The notes below the pieces were generated by a model that searched no databases, had not been told where the DNA came from, and saw only the letters and a program-made list of their open reading frames with translations. A program made the translations under genes and the position numbers. From Rugamonas brunnea (lineage in GTDB: Bacteria; Pseudomonadota; Gammaproteobacteria; Burkholderiales; Burkholderiaceae_D): a stretch of DNA of 64,000 nt. Location: the NCBI RefSeq assembly GCF_014042345.1, contig NZ_JACEZT010000006.1, positions 186,001 through 250,000 on the forward strand. The letters are read 5' to 3'. This document shows positions 28,475-42,179 of this stretch, piece by piece (position 1 is the first letter of the stretch; every line of letters starts with the position of its first letter).

Positions 28475-29980
28475 GTGAAGAACCACGACTTCAAGCAGTT
28501 TCCGTTGGGAGGGCGCCGCTGTGCCCTGGCTGCCTTGCTCGGCCTGGCGGTGGCCGGCTGCGCCGTCGGCCCTGATTACCATCCCCCCGCACCGCCATCG
28601 GGTTTGCGCGACGACAGCTACACGCCCGCCGCCCAGCCATCCGATACGGTCTCCGCGCCCGTGCCCGGCGGCGCGGCGCAGCACCTCGCGATGGGACAGG
28701 ACATTCCGGCGCTCTGGTGGACCGTGTTCCGCTCCCAGGCGCTGGACCAGCTGGTCCGCAGTGCGCTGGAACACAACCCCACGCTGGCGGCGGCCGAAGC
28801 GGCCTTGCGGCAGGCGCAGGAAAATTACAATGCAGAGCGGGGCAACCGGGTTTTCCCGGCCGTGAACGCGCAACTGAGCGCGGCGCGCGAGCACCTGGCG
28901 GACCAGGGAAAGACCGTTAATGGCGTCTTTTCCCTGTACAACGCCTCCGTCAACGTCAGCTATGCACCCGACGTGTTCGGGGGCACGCAGCGCGTACTGG
29001 AAGGCGCGCAGGCCGCCATTGACTACCAGCGCTTCCAGCTGGAGGCGGCGCAACTGGCGCTGACGGCCAACGTGGTCACGGCGGCCATCCGCGAGGCGTC
29101 GTTGCGGGCGCAGTTGCAGGCCACGGGCGAAGTGCTGGCCGCCCAACGCCAGCAGCTAGACGTGATCGACAAACAGTTGCAGGCCGGCGCCGTGGCGCGC
29201 GCCGTGCTGTTGACGCAGCGCAGCCAGGTGGCGCAGACGGCGGCCACCGTACCGCCGCTGGAAAAAGCGCTGGCGCAAAGCCGCCACGCCTTGTCCGTGC
29301 TGGTTGGCCAGCTACCGAGCACGCCGGACTTGCCCCAGTTCGAACTGGCCGCGCTGGCCCTGCCAGAGCAATTGCCTGTGTCGCTGCCCTCGGCTTTGGC
29401 GCGGCAGCGGCCCGACGTGCGCGCCAGTGAAGCGCTGCTGCACCAGGCCAGCGCGCAGGTCGGCGTGGCCACGGCCAACCTGTATCCCCAATTCACGCTC
29501 AGCGCCAGCTATGGCGCGGCCGGCGCCAGCCCGCACGAGCTATTCCAGGCCAATAACGTGTTCTGGAATCTGGCCGCCGGCCTGACGCAGCCGCTGTTCA
29601 ATGGCGGCGCGCTGACCGCGAAACGGCGCGCCGCCGAAGCGGCCTACGACGCGGCCGCCGCCCAATACCGCGCCACCGTGCTGGCCGCCTTCCGGGACGT
29701 GGCCGACAGCCTGCGGGCACTGGAGTTCGACGCCAGTGCGTTGCAGGCGCAGGCCGACGCCGAGGCGCTGGCGGCGGAGACACTGGCGCTGGCCAAGCGC
29801 CAGTACCAGCTGGGCGCCATCAGTTACCTGTCGCTGCTCGATGCGCAGCGCAGCTACCAGCAATCGCATGTGGCCTTGGCCCAGGCGCAAGCGGCCCGCT
29901 ATGCCGACACGGCCGCGTTGTTCCAGGCGCTGGGCGGCGGCTGGTGGAACCGCGCGCCGTCCGGCGCGGCCACGCCGTAG
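28475..29980 (+). CDS. Outer-membrane efflux lipoprotein, NodT family
   Basis: 501 residues with a lipoprotein signal: LAVAGC with Cys29 as the acylation site, followed by AVGPDYHPP, the NodT/OprM signature. Two repeated TolC-like halves hold ALEHNPTLAAAEAALRQAQ and RQRPDVRASEALLHQASAQVG. It should form the trimeric outer-membrane exit duct of the RND pump encoded next. Start is a GTG at 28475 behind GGGGGG; a longer frame from 28373 would spoil the signal peptide. Confidence 0.92.
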   Translation: MKNHDFKQFPLGGRRCALAALLGLAVAGCAVGPDYHPPAPPSGLRDDSYTPAAQPSDTVSAPVPGGAAQHLAMGQDIPALWWTVFRSQALDQLVRSALEHNPTLAAAEAALRQAQENYNAERGNRVFPAVNAQLSAAREHLADQGKTVNGVFSLYNASVNVSYAPDVFGGTQRVLEGAQAAIDYQRFQLEAAQLALTANVVTAAIREASLRAQLQATGEVLAAQRQQLDVIDKQLQAGAVARAVLLTQRSQVAQTAATVPPLEKALAQSRHALSVLVGQLPSTPDLPQFELAALALPEQLPVSLPSALARQRPDVRASEALLHQASAQVGVATANLYPQFTLSASYGAAGASPHELFQANNVFWNLAAGLTQPLFNGGALTAKRRAAEAAYDAAAAQYRATVLAAFRDVADSLRALEFDASALQAQADAEALAAETLALAKRQYQLGAISYLSLLDAQRSYQQSHVALAQAQAARYADTAALFQALGGGWWNRAPSGAATP

Positions 29981-30019
29981 TTCCGTAGTTCTTTCATCGT
30001 TCCTTGAGCAGAGGGTGAC

Positions 30020-31159
30020 ATGACCAAGCGTATGTTCATCATGGTGGGCTGTGTTGTGCTGCTGGTTGCGGTGCTCGCATTGGGAAAATTCCTGCAGATC
30101 CGGCAGATGATAGCCAGCTCGCCCAAGCCGGGCCCTCAGACCGTCACGGCGATCAAGGTACAAGCACTGGAATGGCAACCGCAGCTCAATTCCGTGGGCA
30201 CGCTGGTGGCCGTGCGCGGCGTGGACATCAGCAGCGAGATCGCCGGCATGGTGCGCGAGGTGCGCTTCCGCTCGGGCGACGAGGTCAAGTCCGGCCAGGT
30301 GCTGTTCGCGCTGAACGCCGATGCCGATTTGGCCCAGCTCCATGCGCTACAGGCGGCGGCGGAACTGGCGGCCACGGTGCTCAAGCGCGACGAAGCGCAG
30401 TTCGCGGCCCAGGCCATCAGCCAGGCCCAGTTGGACAACGACCGGGCCGAACTGAAAAGCCGACGCGCGCTAGCGGCCCAGCAGCAGGCGCTGCTGGACA
30501 AGAAGACGATACGGGCCCCGTTCGCGGGCAAGCTGGGGATCTCGGCCATCAATCCGGGCCAGTTCGTCAATCCCGGCGACAAGCTGGTGACGCTGCAGAC
30601 GATGGACCCGGTGTACGTGGACTTCTACGTGCCGCAAAAACAGCTGGCCGGGCTGGCTGTGGGCCAGAAACTGAGCCTGGTCAGCGATGCGTGGCCGGGT
30701 GCGGCCTTTCCCGCGCGCTTGACGGCCATCAGTCCCAAGGTGGACCCCGCCACTCGCAACGTGCTGGTGGAGGCCACGGTCGCCAACGGCAAACGCCAGC
30801 TGGTGCCCGGCATGTTCGCTAACGTGAGCCTGGAGCAGGGCGACAAACAGCGTCACCTGACCTTGCCGCAGACGGCCATCACCTACAACCCGTATGGCTC
30901 GACCGTGTTCGTGCTGGCGCCGGGGCAGGGCAAGGACGCCCCGAAGGATGACAAGGGCCAGCCGCTGCTGGTGGCGCAGCAGCAGTTCGTCACCACGGGC
31001 GGCACGCGCGGTGACCAGGTGGCCGTGCTCACGGGGCTCAAGGAAGGGCAGACCGTCGTCACCAGTGGCCAGCTCAAACTGAAGAACGGCACGCCGGTGG
31101 TGATCGACAACAAGGTGCAGCCGGCCGACAGCCCCGCGCCCACGCCGCAGGAACATTGA
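30020..31159 (+). CDS. RND efflux periplasmic adaptor (membrane fusion protein)
   Basis: 379 residues: N-terminal membrane anchor (FIMVGCVVLLVAVLALGKFL), split biotinyl-lipoyl domain (SSEIAGMVREVRFRSGDEVKSGQ and IRAPFAGKLGIS), alpha-hairpin between them and a beta-barrel/MP domain (PVYVDFYVPQKQL, FANVSLEQG). It links the inner-membrane pump to the NodT channel. Start follows GCAGAGGGTGAC, 39 bases after the previous stop. Confidence 0.92.
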   Translation: MTKRMFIMVGCVVLLVAVLALGKFLQIRQMIASSPKPGPQTVTAIKVQALEWQPQLNSVGTLVAVRGVDISSEIAGMVREVRFRSGDEVKSGQVLFALNADADLAQLHALQAAAELAATVLKRDEAQFAAQAISQAQLDNDRAELKSRRALAAQQQALLDKKTIRAPFAGKLGISAINPGQFVNPGDKLVTLQTMDPVYVDFYVPQKQLAGLAVGQKLSLVSDAWPGAAFPARLTAISPKVDPATRNVLVEATVANGKRQLVPGMFANVSLEQGDKQRHLTLPQTAITYNPYGSTVFVLAPGQGKDAPKDDKGQPLLVAQQQFVTTGGTRGDQVAVLTGLKEGQTVVTSGQLKLKNGTPVVIDNKVQPADSPAPTPQEH

Positions 31160-31169
31160 GGGCGCTCCC

Positions 31170-34280
<3,111 letters not shown>

Positions 34281-34392
34281 TGCAGCGGCGCACCGGAACT
34301 GGGTGTGCACGGCAGATGCGGCCGCAGTATTGCCGGAGCGTCGCCGGAGCGCAGCCGCGGTGACTCCGCAGAGTCGTCACTGGTGGTTTCGC

Positions 34393-35037
34393 CTATTCGG
34401 CGTCCGGTTGTGCCTCCGGCCGCGCCAGCTGGAAGGCCGGCATTTCCTCGCAGCGCGCGGCGATGCGTAGCAGCGTGGGGTAGGGCGACAGGTCGCATTC
34501 GAAGCGGCGCGCGTTGTACAGTTGCGGGATCAGGCAGCAGTCGGCCATGGTGGGGGTGTTGCCATGGCAGTAACTGCCGGTGGCGCCGTCGCGCGCCAAT
34601 TGCTGCTCCAGCGCGGCCAGTCCCAGCCCGGTCCAGTGGCGATACCAGCCGTTCTTCGCATCGGGCGTCAGCTTCAGTTCCTCGCTCAGGTATTTGAGCA
34701 CACGCAGGTTGTTGAGCGGGTGGATGTCGCAGGCGATCAGCTGCGAGATGGCGCGGACGCGCGCCCGGCCCGCCGGGTCTTCCGGCAGCAGGCGCTGGCC
34801 CGGCTGCGTCTCGTCCAGGTATTCGATGATGGCCAGCGACTGCGTCAGCTGTACCGCGCTGTCTTCCAGCACGGGCAGCAGGTGCTGGGGATTGAGCGCG
34901 TCGAACGCGGCGCCGAACTGCTCGCCGCCATTGCGCGACAGGTGCACGTGGAGGTGCTCCGCTTCGATGCCCTTGAGATTCATGGCGATGCGCACCCGGT
35001 ACGAGGCCGAGCTGCGGTAATACGTATGGAGTTTCAT
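34393..35037 (-). CDS. Maleylpyruvate isomerase (zeta-class GST, MaiA/NagL-like)
   Basis: 214 residues with the zeta-class motif SSASYRVRIAMNLKG at residues 9-23, HLLPVLED and QSLAIIEYLDE, and the helical C-terminal domain LIACDIHPLNNLRVLKYL. It isomerises maleylpyruvate to fumarylpyruvate with glutathione. The neighbouring gentisate dioxygenase favours maleylpyruvate over maleylacetoacetate as substrate. Its start overlaps the end of the transporter gene (ATGA). Confidence 0.88.
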   Translation of the reverse strand: MKLHTYYRSSASYRVRIAMNLKGIEAEHLHVHLSRNGGEQFGAAFDALNPQHLLPVLEDSAVQLTQSLAIIEYLDETQPGQRLLPEDPAGRARVRAISQLIACDIHPLNNLRVLKYLSEELKLTPDAKNGWYRHWTGLGLAALEQQLARDGATGSYCHGNTPTMADCCLIPQLYNARRFECDLSPYPTLLRIAARCEEMPAFQLARPEAQPDAE

Positions 35038-36395
35038 GCTGCGCTTTCCGACAGGGTGAGTGGATGGGGAATGGCGGTGCTGGCGCGGGCGCGCGTGATG
35101 ACGCCCATGGCGGTCATCGCCGCTGCCGCGATCAGCGACGGCACAGCCAGCAGGTAGAAGATGGTTTCGTTACTGAGCTGGAGCGACAGCAGCAGCCCGC
35201 CCACCATGGAGCCCAGCACGGAGCCGCTGCGGCCCACGGCGCTGGCCCAGCTGACGCCGGTGGCACGGCTGGCCGTGGGGTAGAACGCGGCTGCCAGTGC
35301 ATTGGCGCCCACCTGCGAACCGCTCACGCAAAAGCCGACGGCGAACACGGCGACCACGAGCAGCGCCACGGTGCTGGCCGCTGCGGCCACGAGTACGATG
35401 AAACCAGCCGCCGCCAGGTAGGCCACGCCGAGTACGTTGTGCGGGCGGAAGCGGTCCATCAACCGGCCCAGCACGATGGCGCCGACGGTGCCGCCAATCT
35501 GCATCGCGGAGCTGATGAAGGACGCCTGCGACAAGCCGTGGCCGGCCTTGGTCAGCAGCGTCGGCAGCCAGCTGGAGAGCAGGTAGACGATCAACAAACT
35601 CATGAAGAAGGTCAGCCACAGCAGCAGGGTGCCGCCCAGCAGGCCGTCACGGAACAGCGCGGCCACCGGCGAGCCGACGGCCTTGCGGTCGCTGACCACC
35701 AGCGCCGGCGTGTCCCGCAGCGCGGGCGCGATGCGGGCCGCGATGCGGCGTGCCGATGCCGGCTTGCGGCCTTTCAGCACTAGCCAGCGCAGCGATTCGG
35801 GCAAGGCCAGCATCAGCACCGGCAGCAGGAGCAGCGGCAGCGCGCCGCCGATACCCAGCACGCCGCGCCAGCCGATGGTGGACAGCATCTGCGCCGCCAC
35901 CAGGCCGCCGAACGCGGAGCCGATGGTGAAGCCGCAGAACATGGTCGTCACCAGCGTGGCGCGGCGCGCCTGCGGGCAGTATTCGGACGTGAGCGTGATC
36001 GCGCTTGGCATGGCGCCGCCCAGCCCCAGCCCGGTGAGGAAGCGCAGCACCAGCAACGACTGCATGTCGGTGGCGAACGCGGACAGCAGGCACGTGAGGC
36101 CGAAGAAGCCGACCGACACCAGCAGCACCGGCTTGCGGCCGATGCGGTCGGCCAGGGGGCCGAGTAGCAGGGCGCCCGCCATCAGGCCGAACAGGCCTGC
36201 CCCGAACAGCGGCGCCAGCGCGGCGGCGCTGATGTGCCACTCGGCCCGCAGGGCGGGGGCGATGAAGCCGATCGAGGCGGTGTCGAAGCCGTCGATGGCA
36301 ACGATCAGGAAGCACAGCGCCAGGATGGTTTTCTGGAAGCGCGCGAACGGCTGGCGGTCGATGAACGCCTGGACATCGAGTGTGGTGTCAGTCAT
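35034..36395 (-). CDS. Aromatic acid:H+ symporter (MFS, AAHS family)
   Basis: 453 residues, 12 membrane segments. AIDGFDTASIGFIAPAL in TM1 holds the conserved aspartates of the PcaK/BenK family, followed by GPLADRIGRKPVLL and LTGLGLGGAMPSAI. It should import 3-hydroxybenzoate or gentisate. GGAGATACC precedes the ATG. It lies in the gentisate-pathway operon between the hydrolase and the isomerase genes. Confidence 0.9.
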   Translation of the reverse strand: MTDTTLDVQAFIDRQPFARFQKTILALCFLIVAIDGFDTASIGFIAPALRAEWHISAAALAPLFGAGLFGLMAGALLLGPLADRIGRKPVLLVSVGFFGLTCLLSAFATDMQSLLVLRFLTGLGLGGAMPSAITLTSEYCPQARRATLVTTMFCGFTIGSAFGGLVAAQMLSTIGWRGVLGIGGALPLLLLPVLMLALPESLRWLVLKGRKPASARRIAARIAPALRDTPALVVSDRKAVGSPVAALFRDGLLGGTLLLWLTFFMSLLIVYLLSSWLPTLLTKAGHGLSQASFISSAMQIGGTVGAIVLGRLMDRFRPHNVLGVAYLAAAGFIVLVAAAASTVALLVVAVFAVGFCVSGSQVGANALAAAFYPTASRATGVSWASAVGRSGSVLGSMVGGLLLSLQLSNETIFYLLAVPSLIAAAAMTAMGVITRARASTAIPHPLTLSESAA

Positions 36396-36495
36396 GGTAT
36401 CTCCGATGATGTTGGGGTGCCGCCACGCGGGCGGCCGGGTTTGCGCGCTGGCCCGGGACTTCTGCGGCCCCGTGGCGCCAGCTGCGGTCTCGTGG

Positions 36496-37206
<711 letters not shown>

Positions 37207-37242
37207 GATGGTTTTCGCTGTCAAATAAGTGTTGGGGGACGG

Positions 37243-38295
37243 TCAGGCCGGCAGGAATTCTTCGCGCAGGATGCCCATCGCGTCCTGCACCGGGCGGTCC
37301 GAATAGCTGAACAGCACCACGTCCTCGCTGGGCGCGTCGAAGGCCACCGTGGCCCAGGACGGCACCACGAAGGTGTCGCGCGGCGCGAACGTGTAGCGCT
37401 GGCCGGCGATGGTCGCCACGCCGCTGCCTTCCACCACGCTGTAGACCGTGCCGTCCGTGCTGCGGTGGCCTTGGCCGCTGAACCCGCGCGGCAGCAGCTG
37501 CATGAAAGTGGCCATGGTCGGCATCGGGTAGCCGCCGGTCTGCGGATTCACGTAGCGCAGCTTCACGCCATGCCATGCGTCGATGGCCGCGGTACGGCGC
37601 AGCGTTTCCAGCGCTTCGCGGGAACGGGCATAGGGATAGCTGAACACGGGCGAATGGCGGCCCTGGTGCAACTGGCGCACGGGCGCCATGTTGCAGCCAT
37701 AGCGCGCGAAGCTGCTGCCCTCGGGCCGGGTCACGGTCTGAGACGCCTGGTCGGCGTTCTCGGCGAAGCCGGCGCCGAAGAAGCTCAGCATCGGAATGTC
37801 GAGGCCATCGAGCCAGACCACGGGCTCGCAGGCGCCGTCCACGCCCGTGTTGCCATGGTCATGCCAGGTCCACGACGGGGTGATGATGAAATCGCCCGGA
37901 TGCATGGAGGTGCGCTCCCCATCGACGGTGGTGTAGGCGCCCAGGCCGCTGACCACGAAGCGCAGCGCGGACTGGCTGTGGCGGTGGGCGGGGGCCACTT
38001 CGCCGGGCAGGATCAGCTGCAGGCCCGCATACAGCGTGCTGGTGATGGCGGCGCTGCCGGGCAGCGCGGGATTCTCCAGCACCAGCACGCGGCGCACAGC
38101 TTCCTCGGCCGTGATCACTTCGCCGGAGCGCTTCAGGTGCGGCAGGATGTCGGCATAGCGCCACAGTGCCGGCTGGTACTGGGCAGCCGGGTGGGTGGGC
38201 ACCAGCGCGTGCAGCGATTCCCACAACGGGATCAGCTTCTGTGCGCGCATGTCTTCGTACAGCGCTAGTCTTGCGGTGCGCAGGTCGTCTTTCAT
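37243..38295 (-). CDS. Gentisate 1,2-dioxygenase
   Basis: 350 residues, a bicupin. The first cupin has the metal-binding [12 protein letters not shown] and [16 protein letters not shown], and the second [28 protein letters not shown]. Family members use Fe(II) and O2 to open gentisate to maleylpyruvate. AGGAGACCGAC precedes the ATG at 38295. Downstream genes encode the isomerase and hydrolase needed to complete the path. Confidence 0.93.
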   Translation of the reverse strand: MKDDLRTARLALYEDMRAQKLIPLWESLHALVPTHPAAQYQPALWRYADILPHLKRSGEVITAEEAVRRVLVLENPALPGSAAITSTLYAGLQLILPGEVAPAHRHSQSALRFVVSGLGAYTTVDGERTSMHPGDFIITPSWTWHDHGNTGVDGACEPVVWLDGLDIPMLSFFGAGFAENADQASQTVTRPEGSSFARYGCNMAPVRQLHQGRHSPVFSYPYARSREALETLRRTAAIDAWHGVKLRYVNPQTGGYPMPTMATFMQLLPRGFSGQGHRSTDGTVYSVVEGSGVATIAGQRYTFAPRDTFVVPSWATVAFDAPSEDVVLFSYSDRPVQDAMGILREEFLPA

Positions 38296-38326
38296 GTCGG
38301 TCTCCTTCAAATGGTGGGCGGGGCGG

Positions 38327-39562
38327 TCAGGCCGCTTGGGCCAGGGGGGCGGCAGGCTGTTCGAGCGCCAGGCAGTTATCCACGGTCCAGCCGTACAGCC
38401 AGGCCAGGGCGTCATAGAAGCCGTTGGCGTCGCGGCCTTTCCACAGGTCGTTGCGCACCAGGCGCTCGACGCCGGAGGCGTGGTACAGGCGGCCCATCTC
38501 GCGGGCCGACAGCACCACGCGCGCGGTGCGGGCGATGCGCGACTTCTGGTACAGCGCGAAGGCGGCGCCCATGTTGAAGCGGCAGTGGCGGATCGCTTCG
38601 CCCAGCGTCACAGCGTCTTCCAGTGCCATGCAGGCGCCCTGGGCCAGGTATTGCAGCATGGGGTGGGCGGCGTCGCCCAGCAGCGTGATGCGGCCGTCGG
38701 TCCAGTTGGCGACCGGGGTGCGGTCGGCCGTGCTCCAGCGCTTCCAGTTCTCGGGCAGTTCCAGCAACTGGCGCGGCAGCGCATCGATGCCGGTGAAGTA
38801 GCTGAGCACTTCTTCCTTGCTGCCGTCGCGCACATTCCACACTTCCTGTTCGCGGCTGTGGAAGGTCACCACGAGGTTGTACTGTTCGCCATTGCGCAAC
38901 GGGTAGTGCACCAGGTGGCAGTTGGGACCGGCCCACACCACCGGCGCGTTGATGCGCAGCGCCGCCGGCATGCGTTCAACCGGGATCACGGCGCGGTAGA
39001 CCACATGGCCCGAGACGCGCACGTTGTCGCCTACCACCTTGTCGCGCACCACCGAACGGACGCCGTCGCAGCCCACCAGCACGTCGGCGTGGAAGCTGCG
39101 GCCCGTGCTGTCGGTGACGGCGACGCCACTGTCGTCCTGCCGGATCGCTTCAACGTGGCAGCCGGTCACCAGCGTGATGCCGGGCGTCTTCTGCACCTGC
39201 TCCAGGATGGCGGTGTGGATATCGGCGCGGTGGATCACGGCGTAGGGATTGTTGAAGCGGTGGCGGAAGGCCTGGCCGACTTCGAAGGTACCCACTTCAG
39301 TGGCGTCCACCGCGTCCATCATGATCAGGCGGTCGGTGAACACGGCGCGGGCCCGGGCGTTGGCGCCGGCGCCCAGCGCGTCGAGCGCGGCGAAGGCGTT
39401 CGGGCCAAGCTGGATGCCAGCGCCAATTTCGCCCAGCTGGGCGGCCTGTTCGAGCACGGTGACGGGCATGCCAAGCCGCGCCAGCGACAATGCCGCTGCC
39501 ATGCCGCCGATGCCGCCGCCCGCGATCAGTGCTGAAGGAGGGAGTTGAGTCTGGGTGTTCAT
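38327..39562 (-). CDS. 3-hydroxybenzoate 6-monooxygenase
   Basis: 411 residues, single-component flavoprotein hydroxylase: [17 protein letters not shown] for FAD, the DG motif in [15 protein letters not shown] and [22 protein letters not shown]. Together with the adjacent gentisate dioxygenase this fits 3-hydroxybenzoate 6-hydroxylase (MhbM/NagX/XlnD group), giving gentisate with NADH and O2. Salicylate 5-hydroxylation would use a multicomponent enzyme, so it is less likely. It is the first gene of the operon, divergent from a LysR regulator. Confidence 0.88.
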   Translation of the reverse strand: MNTQTQLPPSALIAGGGIGGMAAALSLARLGMPVTVLEQAAQLGEIGAGIQLGPNAFAALDALGAGANARARAVFTDRLIMMDAVDATEVGTFEVGQAFRHRFNNPYAVIHRADIHTAILEQVQKTPGITLVTGCHVEAIRQDDSGVAVTDSTGRSFHADVLVGCDGVRSVVRDKVVGDNVRVSGHVVYRAVIPVERMPAALRINAPVVWAGPNCHLVHYPLRNGEQYNLVVTFHSREQEVWNVRDGSKEEVLSYFTGIDALPRQLLELPENWKRWSTADRTPVANWTDGRITLLGDAAHPMLQYLAQGACMALEDAVTLGEAIRHCRFNMGAAFALYQKSRIARTARVVLSAREMGRLYHASGVERLVRNDLWKGRDANGFYDALAWLYGWTVDNCLALEQPAAPLAQAA

Positions 39563-39635
39563 GCTGGTCTCCACTGTGTTGAGTTGGTGAACACAGTGTG
39601 AGCGCATCGCTGTATTTAGGAAACGGATTAAATTT

Positions 39636-39648
39636 GATTGTTATAATC
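39636..39648. promoter_or_regulatory. Divergent control region with LysR-like dyad and -10
   Basis: The 113-base gap between the LysR gene and the monooxygenase gene contains GATT-GTTAT-AATC (39636-39648), a small dyad in an AT-rich stretch that could be part of a T-N11-A LysR site. TATAAT at 39642-39647 overlaps it and is placed well to be the -10 of the LysR gene, suggesting autoregulation. Confidence 0.4.
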
Positions 39649-39675
39649 GTGTTTTTAAATATTGGTGGAACCGAC

Positions 39676-40569
39676 ATGGCCCGCTTCGACCTGGAGTTGC
39701 TGCTGATTTTCGACGAGATCTACAAGACCCGCAACGTGACCAAGGCCGCCGATAACCTGGGGTTGCCCCAGTCGACCGTCAGTATCGGCCTGGGCAAGCT
39801 GCGGGCGGCCTTCGACGACCAGTTGTTCGTGCGGACCGCACGCGGCATGGAGCCGACCCCGCGCGCGCAGAACGCGCTGGCCCACGTGCGGCAATCGGTG
39901 GCGTCGCTGCAATCGGCGCTGGCCGAGCGTCCGGTGTTCGATCCGGCCGGCAGCGACCGCGAGTTCCGCATCTGCATGACGGACATCAGCGTGGTGGTGC
40001 TGCTGCCCACGCTGCTCAATCATTTGCGGGAAGTGGGGCCGGGCATCAAGCTCGATGTGTCGAGCATTTCACCGGACAGTCCGGCGGACCTGGAGCAGGG
40101 GCTGGTTGATCTGGCGGTGGGCTTCATGCCCCACCTGGAGGCGGGTTTTTACCAGCAAAAGCTGTTTGACCAGGATTTCATCTGCCTGGTGGCCACCGAG
40201 CATCCGCGCATCGGCGCCACGCTCACGCGCGAGGATCTGGAACGGGAAGGGCACCTGGTGATCCGCAGTTCCGGCACCGGCCACTCGATCGTGGACAAGG
40301 TGCTGGCGCGTGAAGGCATACGGCGCAACGTGGTGCTGCACATGCCCAGCTTCCTGGGGGTGGCGCATATCGTCTCGCAGACGGACTATGTGGCGATCGT
40401 GCCGCACCGTTATGGCGCGGCGATGGTGGGGCGCGAGAACATCCGTCTGCTGGCGCCACCGGTAGCGCTGCCCAGCTTCGCCGTCAAGCAGCACTGGCAC
40501 GAGCGCTATCACGAGGACGCGTCGAACCGCTGGCTGCGCCAGGTGATGGCGCAGCTGTTTTCCCACTAG
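39676..40569 (+). CDS. LysR-family regulator of the 3-hydroxybenzoate/gentisate operon
   Basis: 297 residues. The N-terminal winged helix reads LLLIFDEIYKTRNVTKAADNLGLPQSTVS followed by LRAAFDDQLFVRTARGMEPTPRA, as in the NahR/NagR/NodD branch. The C-terminal part is a periplasmic-binding-like effector domain (FRICMTDISVVVLLPTLL). Divergent placement makes it the likely activator responding to 3-hydroxybenzoate or gentisate. The ATG at 39676 is chosen because the longer frame is hydrophobic and runs into the promoter region. Confidence 0.9.
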   Translation: MARFDLELLLIFDEIYKTRNVTKAADNLGLPQSTVSIGLGKLRAAFDDQLFVRTARGMEPTPRAQNALAHVRQSVASLQSALAERPVFDPAGSDREFRICMTDISVVVLLPTLLNHLREVGPGIKLDVSSISPDSPADLEQGLVDLAVGFMPHLEAGFYQQKLFDQDFICLVATEHPRIGATLTREDLEREGHLVIRSSGTGHSIVDKVLAREGIRRNVVLHMPSFLGVAHIVSQTDYVAIVPHRYGAAMVGRENIRLLAPPVALPSFAVKQHWHERYHEDASNRWLRQVMAQLFSH

Positions 40570-40649
40570 CGCGATCGGCGGCGATGCAAGGCGACGCCGC
40601 CGGCTAAGTCGACCCGGGCGATTCGGGCGACTACGGCGGCGAAGGCAAC

Positions 40650-42095
40650 TCAGGCGGCGCGCGCGGAGGCCAGCGGCACGCCGGGCACGCCTTCGCTTGC
40701 CGCTTCGGGCGCCGTTTCCATCATGGCGCGCGTGGCCGTCTCCAGTTCCGCGAAGGCTTCCACCGTCAGCGCCATCAGGCGGTCCGGATCGCGCACCTGG
40801 TCGGTGTCGACGAACAGGGCCAGTTGGATCTGGCCCGCGTACGAGATGAACGCCAGTCCCACGCCCAGCTTGCCCGCTTGCGGCACCCAGCAGATCAGGT
40901 CCGTCATGCGCGAGCCGGCCAGGTAGCGGCGGCTGCCCGGGCCTTCGATATTGGTCAGCACCACCGAACCCTTGGACGTGAACAGGTTCAGCGCGAAGTG
41001 CTGGAGCGCCGTCGGCAGGCAACCGGCGATCGACAGGAAGGTCATGGTGGCGCGCGGCTGGTGCGAGCGCTTGATGGCCGTCATGCGGGCGCTGGACTGG
41101 CGCAGGCGCTGGCACGGGTCGTCCACGTTGGTGGGCAGCTCCACGGCCACCAGCCCGAACTCGTTCCCCAGCTGGAAGGCATTGGCCTTCTCACGCAGGT
41201 TGAAGGTGACGGCGGCGCGCAGCGAGCGGCCGTCCACGTGTTCGCCGTTGGACGACAGGTAGGCGCGCAGCGCGCCCGACACGGCGGCCACCCACACGTC
41301 GTTGAGCGTCACACCCATGCGCTTGGACAGCGTGCGCACCCGGTCCATTTCCAGCGGCGGCAGCCAGACCAGTTGTTTTTCCCCGTGCATGGGCGCTTTC
41401 AGGCGGGTGCTGGCGTCCGGCCACAGTACCGACAGGCGCGTGACGTGGAAGGCGATCTTGAGCCACGAGACGGCGCGCGCCAGGTTGAAGCAGACCGGAT
41501 TGCCGGTGACGGCGGCGCGGTGCGGATGGCCCACGGGCGAGGGCGTGCGGCCGTGCAGGCCGTTGTCGTCGGTCAGGTGGTTGAGCACATGGACCAGGCC
41601 CAGGCCGTCCGTGATGCAGTGGTGGACCCGGAACACGATGGCGTGGCCGCCGTTCACGCGGTCCAGCACCGTCATGTGCCACATGGGCCGGTCGGTGGCC
41701 AGCGGCAGGTGGGCGATGCGGGTCAGGTGGTTCTGCAGTTCGGCGCGGCTCACTTCCTCCACCATGCGCTCGTGCTTGATGTGGTCGAGGATGTTGAATT
41801 CCTCGTCCTCCACCCAGTGCGTGCGGCCCCAGCGCGTCACCACCTTCTGCGTGAAACGCGGATAGTTGGGCAAGCGGTGGGCGATGGTCGAGACCAGCCG
41901 CTCCATGTCCACCTCGCCCTCGAACAGCAGGATGCTGTTGATGACCATCAGGTTCTTGTTGGTGTCCATGCGGTGCCAGGCGTAGTCGCGCCGGGTCATG
42001 CGCGAACGGGGCGCGCCAGCCGGGCGTGCCGGCTCGGCGCCTTGCTGGTCCGGCTGCGGGTGCGCGTGGGCGCGCGGTGCGGAAGTCTGGTTCAT
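40650..42095 (-). CDS. Wax ester synthase/diacylglycerol acyltransferase (WS/DGAT)
   Basis: 481 residues with the catalytic HHCITDG motif (His158, His159, Asp163) of the HHxxxDG family, preceded by PMWHMTVLDRV and followed by NDVWVAAVSGALRAYL and VVLTNIEGPGSRRYLAG, conserved in bacterial WS/DGAT enzymes. They join fatty alcohols or diacylglycerol with acyl-CoA to form wax esters or triacylglycerol at the membrane. AAGAGGAG precedes the ATG. It follows a fatty acyl-CoA reductase gene 84 bases upstream on the same strand, so wax esters are the likely product. Confidence 0.93.
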   Translation of the reverse strand: MNQTSAPRAHAHPQPDQQGAEPARPAGAPRSRMTRRDYAWHRMDTNKNLMVINSILLFEGEVDMERLVSTIAHRLPNYPRFTQKVVTRWGRTHWVEDEEFNILDHIKHERMVEEVSRAELQNHLTRIAHLPLATDRPMWHMTVLDRVNGGHAIVFRVHHCITDGLGLVHVLNHLTDDNGLHGRTPSPVGHPHRAAVTGNPVCFNLARAVSWLKIAFHVTRLSVLWPDASTRLKAPMHGEKQLVWLPPLEMDRVRTLSKRMGVTLNDVWVAAVSGALRAYLSSNGEHVDGRSLRAAVTFNLREKANAFQLGNEFGLVAVELPTNVDDPCQRLRQSSARMTAIKRSHQPRATMTFLSIAGCLPTALQHFALNLFTSKGSVVLTNIEGPGSRRYLAGSRMTDLICWVPQAGKLGVGLAFISYAGQIQLALFVDTDQVRDPDRLMALTVEAFAELETATRAMMETAPEAASEGVPGVPLASARAA

Positions 42096-42179
42096 GTGCT
42101 GCTGTCTCCTCTTGCCGCGCCGTTATAGTTGTAGTGGCGTCGGCCTGTTATCGATGCGATGCTGTACTGGCTGCCCTCG